From: Acephala macrosclerotiorum
Lineage: Eukaryota > Ascomycota > Leotiomycetes > Helotiales > Mollisiaceae
Direction: 5' to 3'
DNA length: 30,798 bases
NCBI GenBank assembly: GCA_014904845.1
Contig: MU119667.1
Coordinates: 1-30,798 of the forward strand
The notes under the pieces were generated by a model, which saw only the letters and a program-made list of their open reading frames with translations, was not told the origin of the DNA and did not search any database. Positions within the stretch are counted from its first letter, which is position 1. Each line of letters starts with the position of its first letter. A program made the position numbers and the translations under genes. This document shows positions 20,594-30,798 of the stretch, in pieces.

Positions 20594-23500
20594 TATTTTT
20601 TTAATTTTTTTATATTTTTTATTGTTTTTTTTATATTTAAAATATTAAATTATTTTTTAATTTTTTATTTAAAAAAAATTTTACGATCGAAATTTCGAGT
20701 TTATAATTTTAATATATTACGTAAACAATTAATTAATTACTAAATTAATTATTAATCGTATATTAATACTAATAAATAAATTTATTATTTTAATCGCGTT
20801 TTTATAAATTTTTTAATTTTTAATTAAATATTACGATTTAAAAATAATATTTTTATATTAAATAATTTTTATATTATATATATTTTTATTAATCGTAATA
20901 ATTTACGTTTTAATAATCGTAATTTGATTATATTTATAATATAAAAACTTTATTTTTTAATATTTTAATAATTTATAAAATAAAAATAAATAATTAAAAT
21001 AAAAAAAATCGAAATAAAAAAAAATATATAAAATCGACGAAAAATTATATCGAGAATTTTATTTATTTTATTTTTATCGAATAAATTTTTTTCGAATTAG
21101 AAAATTTTTTTTTTATTATTATTTCGTATAACGTAATTTTAATTAATAATTTTATTATATTTAAAATATATTTAAAAATATTTTTTTTACGTTTTTCGAA
21201 AAATTTAAATTCTAATTTTATTTTAATTTTTTTTTTTATAGTTTTTATTTTTATATTTAATTCGATTATCGATTTTTTTATCGAATTTTTTTTTTAATTT
21301 ATTATTTTTATTTTTATTTCGAATCGTAAATTAATTCGAAAATTTAATTCGAATATTCGATTTTTATTTTTATTTTTTATTTTTTATTATTTAATCGATC
21401 GATTCGAAATTATATAATAATTTTTTTTAATAATTTTTAATTAAAACTCGTAAAAATCTCGTTCGTATTATTATACGAATAATTTCGAATTTAATATTAA
21501 TATATTTTTTTTTAAAACTTTTTTTTTTTTCGAATTTTTTTTTTAAAAATAATTTTTTTTATTTTTTCGATTATATTTTTTAATTTAATTTAAATTTTTT
21601 TAAAATTTATTTTTATTTCGAAAAATATTATAATTATTTTATTCAATAATTTATAATATTTAATAAAATTAAATTTTTAAAAAATATATAAATTTTTTTA
21701 TTTTAATTTTTAAAAATAATAAATTTAATTAATAAAAAAAAATTTATTATTTAAAAAAATATTTTATAATAAATAAATATTTAAATATAATAATATTAAT
21801 ATACGAATTTCGTAATTTATTATCGTTAATATTTTTATAATTTTTTATTATCGCGAAATAAATAATCGATTTTAATATTAAAAAAATTAAATTAAAAATC
21901 CAAAAAATTGTATGTAATAAAATTATTTTAATATAAAACGAAAAATAAATTCGAATATATATAATTATTCGAAATAAATACGAATATAATAATTATTAAA
22001 AAATTAAAAATTTTAAACGAATTTTTTTAATTAATTGTTCGTTTTAAAAATTAATATTAATTTTTCTTATATTTACGTAAAATTAATACTTTTTACAATG
22101 AGCGATTTTATTCAAATTTAATCGAATTATTTAAATATAGTAATTTAATTAATTTATTAAAAAATTTTACAATTACGAGATTTCGAAATAATATATAATC
22201 GATTCGATAAAAAATACTAAAATTTCAATTTATATTGCGATTACAATTATAAATTATTTATTAATAGAAATTATATAAAATATAGAAAAAAATTGAAATT
22301 TAATTAAATATCGTTAAATTTTATTAATTCGTTATTACGCAAATTAATAAAATATAATCGTACTTAATAAAAATAACAATTATAAAACTTTTAAATATAT
22401 TTTTATTTTAAGTATTTAAATAATAATACATTAAAAAAAAAATTTATTTTAAAATTTTAATTGTACAACTTTTTAAAAATTTTTAATAAACTTAAAAAAA
22501 TTTTTCGATTATATATCGTTTTTTATAATTAGTTTATTAATATTTTTTATAATTATAAATATAATATTAATAATTCTAATTGTAATTTTTTATTATAAAT
22601 TTTATATTTTTTTTTTTAATAATAATAAATTAATTTATATATTTAAATTTTTATATTATTTTTTTTCTATTAAATTTTTTCGAAATTTTTATTAAATTTC
22701 GATTTTTTTTTTTTAAAATTACGATTTGTAATCAAATAATATATCGATAATTAATTATAATATAAAAAGTTCGTATTAAAAAATTATCGTTTTTTGTAAT
22801 TATTTCTCGTTATAATTTTTTACAATATATATTAAATTTTACGATTAATATTTTATTAATAAAAAAAATAAAAATAAAATTATAATCGATTTTAAATAAA
22901 ATATTTTTTAATTTGTATTTTATTAATAAAATAATAAATAGAAAAATAAATTATATAATTTGAAACTAATAAATAATATAAATTTTACTATTTTTTAATT
23001 ATATTAATTATTACGAATTACTAATATAATATATATTTTTTATTTATCGTATACGATTTTTTTATCGAATTTTTTCAATTATTTTTATTTTTTGTAATTT
23101 TTTTTTTTTTATTACTTATATTCGTTTTTTTTTTTCGCGAGTTATATTTATTATTATTTAAATATATTTATTTGATATTATATTATTATTATTTGAAATC
23201 GATATAATTTTTAATTTTTTTTATTTTTTTTAATTTTTTTAATTTTTATTATAATATTATTAAATATTATATTTATATTTAATTCGAAAAATATATTTAA
23301 TTTGAAAACTAGTAATAAAATAAAATTCTCGCTTTTTTTTATTAATTTTATTAAACGATTTTATTTTTTAATCTCGAAAAAACGAATATTTATATTTTAT
23401 ATAAATTTTTTATTATACGTTTTTATAAAATCGTCGAGATTTCTACGTACGATTAATTGTTAATATATAATATTTCGTAAAAAGTTTAATTCTTATTAAA

Positions 23501-26500
23501 TGACTAATAATATATTTAATAAAAATAAATTCGATTTTATTTAAAAACGATAATATTTAATTAAAAATTGTTTTTAAATTTATTAATAATAATATATAGT
23601 AAAAATTTTTAAAGTATTATAATATAAACGTTTATATAAAAAAAAATATAAATAATATGAAATTTTCGAAAAATAATAAAAATTTTATTAATTTAAATGA
23701 AAATAAAAAATTTTAAAATATAATTTTCTATTACGCAATTTTAAATTTATATTAATCGCGTTTTTCAAGAAAATCGATTTAATCGATATAATATAAATTT
23801 TTTTTATTTAATTTATTATACGATATTAATAATATTAATATAATATAATTTTTCGAATATAATAAATTTAAAATTGTTTTATTCGTTTTAATTATTTACT
23901 CGCGATATAAATCGTAAAAATTTATTATTATTAAATTATTATTTTTATAATTATATTTAAAAATATTTTTCGTTTTTTATAAATATATTGTTTTAATTAA
24001 AAAAAATTGAAAAATAAATTTATTATTATTTATTAATTAATACGCTTTTTACGACGATTTTATAAATAAAATTCGATTTATTTAAATTTTGTATTTATAT
24101 TAAATAATAATATTTAAAATTAAAATATTATTAAAAAAAAATTTAAAAATATAATAATAATAAAAATACTATTATAAATATAAACTAATAAAATTTTAAA
24201 ACGAGAAAACAAAATAATATAATAAAACGATCGAGTAATTAACAACGAAATTTAAAAAATATATAATTTTATTTTTTTTCGCGTTTTTTATTTGATATTA
24301 TATATTAATAATTTTTTAATTTAAAAAAATAATAATTTTTATATATTATAATTCGAATATAAACGTTTTTATTTCTATTTAAACTTTTTAGAAATTTAAT
24401 ATTCTAATTAAAATTTGTTTTTTAAAATTAAATAATATTATATTAAAATTTCGAAAATTATTTAATTTTTTAAATTTTATTTCGATCGCAATTTCGTTTT
24501 ACTAATAAAACTTTTAATACAATTAAATTCACGCGATTAAAACGCGAATTATTATATACAGTTTATAAATTTAATTATCGATTTTAAAATATTTTATAAA
24601 TTTAACGATCGAAAATATAAAACGTAATATTTATTATAATAATTTATAAATATTATATCGCGTTTATTTGTTTATTTTAAAATATTATTTTTTTATTTTA
24701 TACGTTATTTATAATAATTTTACTATTTTTAAACTTTTTATATTTTTATTTTTATTTCGTATTTTTGAATAAATATATTCGTTGTTCGAATTATTATTTT
24801 TTATTATAATATAATTTAATTAAATTTTTTATTTAAAATATATACAATTTCAATCGAACAATTTTCAAAAATTCGAATAAATTAATTTTAAATTAGTAAA
24901 TAATACGATATATTTAAAATATTAAATAAAATAATACTTTATTAATACTATATATACGAGAGTATATTATAGTAAATAAAATAATAAAATTTTTTAAAAT
25001 AATTACTATTTCAAACGTAATAATAATAGTATATAAATATATTATTATTTGGTTTATTAATATAGCGCGCGAATAATATACTTTAAAAAGAGATCAAAAG
25101 TCGAAATTATTATTATTGAGAATTTTTTATTTCAAAGTTTTATAAACGATTTTTTTACGAATATTTAACGTTTTACTATCGATTTTTTACAATTAAAATT
25201 TAAAAAATAACGACGAAAAAAGCAAATTACTATTATTAGCGTCGTTATTAATCCGTTTATATTAATTTCTATAAAAACTATAATTATTAAACGTATTATC
25301 GAAATTTAATAAATTTAATAATATGTATATTATCGTCGTATTAATCGACGTAATAAAATCAAAAGTAATAATTTTTTACTAATTTTAATACTTATAAATT
25401 ACGACTTTATTGAAATATTTTTTTAAATATTCGATATTTTTATATCGAAACAATTTTTATAATAAAAACGAAATCGTCAATATACAATTTTATTATATTT
25501 ATCGAAATAATAAACAATTATTAAAACTTTTTATAACGAATTAAATATTATCGAAATACAAATATACGTTTATTATAAAAAAAAGTAATTTAATATACTT
25601 TTGAAATTAAAATCGAATAAAATTTATTATTAATATTATTTTTTTAATAATAAAAAAAAATATATTAAAAATATTTAATATTAAAAATAATATAATTTTT
25701 AATAAAATTCTTTGAAAATTGTAATATTTAATTAATATAAAAAAATAATTTTATAGTTTTAAACGTTTTTAAATTTTCGTATATTAATAATAAAATTACT
25801 AATATAAATATATCGAATATATTGTAATTTTCTTTTAAAATAATATCGTATTTTATAAAATATATTTTTTTCTTTTATTAAATATTAATATAATTTTATT
25901 TAAACTTATTAAAATAAATTTAAATTTAAAAAAATACTATTAATAATTTAAAAAAAATTTCGCGTTTATTAAAATATAATTTAAACAATTTTAAAAACTT
26001 TAAAATACATTTATTCGAATTATTAAAATATTATTATTTTTTAAAAAAATTTATTAAAATTTTTCGTTGATAAAAATATTTTTAATTCGTTTTTAACGTT
26101 TTTTATTCTAAAAAAAAAAAAATCAATTTTCACGTTAATATTAATTAATAAAAAATTAGAATTTAATAATAATCAAAATAAAAAAATATTATTTATTAAA
26201 GATTTGTTTTTTGAAAATAATAAACAAATAAATAAATTTTAAAAACGAGAAATTGAAATCGATAAAAATTACAATAATATAAAATTACTTTTTTCGAAAT
26301 TTTTTTTTTTTTAATAATATATTTATTTAAATTGAACGAAATATAATTTTTATTATTATCGAAAAATATCGAACTAATTAAACTAATAATTATCGCATTT
26401 TTTATATTAAAATATATTTTTTTCGTTTAATTTTTTTAAACGAATTTTATTACGATTATAAACTTTTTATATTTTATTTTTTAATTTTTTTTTTATCAAT

Positions 26501-27419
26501 ATTACAAATTAATATAATAATCGATTTAAATTTATTAGTTTTATTAATTGGATTAAATACTTTTTAAAGTTGAAAAATAATCGTTTTATTAAATATTTAT
26601 ACTTTCGATATATAGTTTATAATATAATTTAACGATAAAAAATAATAAAATATTAATAATTTTATACGAAAACTTATTAAAATATTTTGATTATTATTTT
26701 ATTACAATTACAAAAAACTATATAAAACGATAATAGCGATTTTTTAAAAAGTATTATTCGTATTAGTACTTTAATTATTAAAATTTGATCGTTTTAAAAA
26801 AAAAAATTCGTTATTTGAAAATTTAAATCTAATATTATAAAATTTAATCGACGATTTTCTTTATTTGAAATTATATTAATTATTAATAAAAAGATTTTTA
26901 TTATTATATGTCTAATTATATCGATTAAAAAATTATTACTAATAAAAAAAATCGATAATATATTATTTAAAAAAACGTATAAAACAATTTTTATATTATT
27001 ATTATTTGATTATAATTTCGATTTACGATTTTTTTTAATACAATTTTTAAATTATTAATAAAAATTTAAAATTTTTAATATTAATACGAATAATAAACTC
27101 GAAAAATAAATTATATTTATTGTATTATTTAATTTAATAAAAATTAAACTCTTGAAATAAATATTTAAATCGAGATTTAAAAACAAAAATTTATTAAATT
27201 TTAAATTAATAAAATATTTATTTAATATTTCAATTCGAATTATTCGATTAATAAACGCAATTTTTACTTTTTTTTATTCGTTTCAATCGTAAATTCTTTA
27301 AATTAATTCGCAATTTTTTTAAATCGAATATAATTATATAATCGTTATAAAACTAATAAATATTTACGAAAAAATAAAATTATAAAATTATACGAATATC
27401 GATTTTAATTTATTAATAA

Positions 27420-27443
27420 AAATAAAATAAAATAAAATAAAAT
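27420..27443. repeat. AAAAT pentanucleotide tract
   Basis: About four to five units of AAAAT lie in the right flank; an ordinary simple repeat. Confidence 0.7.
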
Positions 27444-30400
27444 TATTATAAATAAAAATATTAATAATAAAAATTATATATTTACTTTAAAACGAAATTA
27501 TTATCGTTTTAATAATTTCGTCGATTGATTAATCTTTGAATAAATAGTAAATATAAATATTTAATTTATATATACGTATAAAAATTTTATAGTATATATA
27601 TTTAAATATACGTTTAAAAAAAAAAAAAAATTAACGTTTTACAAATAAATCGCAAATAAAATAAGTTTTATTATATTATTTTTTTGCTTTTTTATATATA
27701 TTATAATTAATTTTTATCGTTTAAATTTTTTTTAAATTTTTAATCGTTAATTCGTAATATTTTTTATTATTAAATTATTAATACATTTTATTAATAAACG
27801 CGATTAATTTATTTAAAAATATTATTATATATTTTTAAAATTGTCGCAAATGAAATCTTTTCGCGAATATATTATATTTAATTACTTTTTGAAAAACTAA
27901 TATTATACTCGTTAATATTTCGATAAAACTTTCGAAAAAATAAAAATTGTATTTAATATTTATATTAAATATAAATATCGATTAATTAACTCTAAAAATA
28001 AAAATTATTTACAAAACGTTATTTTAATCGAATAATTTTAAACGTATAATTATAATACGTTTTAATTATATTATTAAATATTTGTCGATTTTATTTATAG
28101 TAAATTGCGAATTATTAATTATTTTTTAAAATATAAATTGAAATCGAAAAATTAATTTTATTCTAATTGTTATCGTATTAAAATAATATTTAATTATTTT
28201 TTTATAAACGTTGAAAATCTTATAAAAATCGAAAATATTTAAATAAAAATTTAATTTGAAATTTATAAATTATATAAAACTTATTATAATTATACAAATA
28301 ATAATTATTATAATAAATTCGAGATTAATAATAATAATATTTAATTATTAAATTAAAATTAAAATTATTTTATTATATTCGAAATAAATAATTTTTTTAA
28401 TAATAAAAAGTTTTTAATACGTTAATATATTAATTATAATAATAAAAATATTTAAATTAAAAACTCGAACGATTTAAATAATAAAAAAATAAATCGAGAA
28501 TAAAATTAAAATATTTGTATTAATAAATATAATATTAATTTCAAGTTTTAAAAAAATATTAAAAAAAACTTTAAATATTATACAAAATTCAAATTATTAA
28601 TATTAAATAACGTAAAAACTTTAAATAAAAATTAATATTATTTTTACAATTTAATAATTAAATATATTATTAAAACGTACGATTTATATTATTATAATTT
28701 AATTCGATTTTTTCGAATTAATTTTAATAATATAATCGAAATCGAAAAAACGTATATATTTTTATAAATATATATTCGTATTATAAAAATTATTACGTAA
28801 TTTAAAAAATTGAATTCGATTTTTCGAATTGTTTTAATTAAAATTATTATTTATAATTTTAAAAATTAAATTTTTTATTTATTATTTAAAATTTCGATTT
28901 ATTTATTTAATAATATTAATTTATATAAATTATTAAATTTTAATAAATTTATAAAACTATAAAATTAATTCGCTTATAAAAAGTATTTTATTATTAATAA
29001 AAAGTTTATAATTTTTAATAATTTCTATTTATTAAAAAATTAATTATATATAATAAACTATTTATAATTTCGCGAAATAATTCGAAATTTATTTACGATT
29101 ATACTATGTACGATTTTTTAAATTAAATTGTTCGTTTTATATAAATAATATATTAAATCGAAAAAAATACGAAATTTTTATAATTTAAAAAAACGTTAAT
29201 CGAATTACAAAAAAATATATATTTTTTAAAAAAATTTTAATTTTTAAAATAACGTATTAAATTTAAATTTTTAAACGACGTATAAAATATTTTTTAAAAT
29301 ATTTTACGATTTTTCGATATAAACGAAAAAATAAAACGTAAAAATTATAATCGATTTCGAGATTTTAATAATTTAATACTAAAAATTCTTTATATTAACG
29401 ATTTTTTTATTATTATTTTTATTATTTGCGAATATATTAAAAATATATATAATAAATTTATTATTAATATTAATATAAAAATTATAATAATATAAAATTT
29501 TTAAATTAAATATAAAATTATTAATAATTCGATAAAAATAATAAAAAAATTAATTTAATTGAAAAAATAAATATTAAAATAAAATATATTATATATTATT
29601 TTAATTAAAATTAATAATTATAATAATTCGAATTTTAAAAAAAATACTAAAAAAATTAATTTAAAAATCGATTATTAATTTTCGTTTTTTTTTATTATTT
29701 ACGAATTTTTTTTTATTTAAAAATAAATTGCTTTTTATATTAATTTTTTTGTCGTTTTAATTTATATTATTACGATATATAAATTTTAAAATTTAATATT
29801 AAATAAAATTATTTTCGATTTTAAAAAATTTAATATAATATTAAATTTATTATATATAATTTTTTCTCGTATATAAAATATACGTTTTATTATATTTTTT
29901 TAAAATTAAATTTTTTTTCGATTTAAATAATATAAAAAGCAATTTTTTAATATTATTTACTACAAAATAAATTAATTTTAAAAAATTTAATAATTATTTT
30001 AAAAATTTAAAATTATATTTAAATTAAATAAAATTTATTTTATTATAATTTTAATATTCGTTCGTTTTTTAAATAAATATTTTATAATTATATTAAAAGT
30101 AATTATAATATTTTTAATAATATTAATATTTCAAATTTTACAAATAATTATATACGTATATTATTTTTTTTAATATAATAATATATTTAAATTTAAAAAA
30201 TAAAAAATTGTATAAATTATATAATAAATTTATTTTTAATTTTATTTTAATAAAAATTTTAAAAATTTAAATAAAAATAAAACAATTTTACAAAATTTAT
30301 AAAATAAAAAAATAAATAAAAATAAAAAAAATATAATTTTTTTTTAAATTTTTTATTTTTTTTATTTATTTTTTATATTTTTTTTTATTTTTTTTTTTAA

Positions 30401-30544
30401 TATAATAAATAATTTCATTTTACGAAAAATAATTTATTATTTAAAAAAAGTTTTTTTAAATAAATTATTATTTTTTATAAATAATTTTTTATTTTATATT
30501 AATTATATATATATATAAAATTATTTTAATTTTATATAAAAAAA

Positions 30545-30572
30545 AAATAAAATAAAATAAAATAAAATAAAA
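30545..30572. repeat. AAAAT pentanucleotide tract near the window end
   Basis: About five units of AAAAT lie in the C-poor terminal segment. Confidence 0.7.
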
Positions 30573-30798
30573 AAAAACTTTATAATTTAAAAAAAAAAAT
30601 TAAAAATAAAATAATTTATTTTTAAAATAATAATATATTTAAATTTAAAAATAATAAATTATATAATTATATAATAAATTTTTTTTTAATTTTTTTTTTT
30701 TTTTTTAAATTTTTAAATTTTTTTTTATTTTATATTTTTATTTAAAATATAATATATTTTAATTTTTTTTTTCTTTAGAAATTTTTTTTTTAATAATA

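Larger units (their letters stand above)
20555..30798. other. Gene-free, AT-rich right flank
   Basis: No convincing coding frame, RNA gene or domain was found. Composition is close to that of the left flank, but between about 20.7 and 29.4 kb more C remains outside CpG (CA, CT; for example 22081-22260 and 25081-25140), suggesting less complete or more recent mutation. From about 30180 to the end both C and CpG nearly vanish and the sequence becomes A/T homopolymer-like. It is probably old repeats degraded by RIP. Confidence 0.8.

Overview
The window is fungal nuclear DNA, most likely from a filamentous ascomycete that has, or once had, repeat-induced point mutation (RIP). The evidence is two very AT-rich, gene-free flanks (about 1-8430 and 20555-30798) around one much more GC-balanced 12.1 kb LTR retrotransposon (8435-20550). 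Its decay consists almost entirely of C-to-T and G-to-A changes. I found no host gene, tRNA, rRNA, CRISPR array or bacterial feature, and the species cannot be named from this sequence.

The element is a Ty3/Gypsy-type (Metaviridae) retrotransposon lying on the minus strand. In element order it has: a 5' LTR (20293-20550); a primer-binding-like site directly inside it; a gag-protease frame ending at 16697; a textbook -1 frameshift heptamer GGGAAAC (16700-16706) abutting the gag-pro stop; a pol frame (16706 to 12636) with reverse transcriptase, RNase H and integrase with a GPY module; then an unusual extra 4 kb before the 3' LTR (8435-8692). The LTRs are both 258 bp and differ at 16 sites, all transitions. 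The 4-bp flanks ATAT look like a target duplication.

The most interesting part is the extra 3' cassette. Four apparently separate minus-strand fragments between 11623 and 8777 all lie in one frame. Read together they form one frame of 949 codons, interrupted only by 18 nonsense codons of the kind RIP creates and with no frameshift. It starts at an ATG in a good fungal context (ACCATCATGTC), and about 850 bp of non-coding, pyrimidine-rich leader precede it. I do not recognise the protein: it has a coiled-coil-like N-terminus, an acidic/proline-rich/basic linker and a long C-terminal part, without an obvious signal peptide or envelope features. The cassette is bounded by two copies of a 29-bp box containing a purine tract, one beside the 3' LTR (8695-8723) and one 130-160 bp after the pol stop (12475-12503). 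This suggests either a second plus-strand primer or the scar of how the gene was acquired.

The flanks are ancient, saturated RIP DNA. In the left flank nearly every remaining cytosine is in CpG, while the right flank keeps more CpA and CpT. The left flank also holds a long inverted repeat (4473-4810) with perfect 60-bp and 48-bp arm segments. The element evidently jumped into this already degraded DNA and was itself only lightly mutated afterwards.
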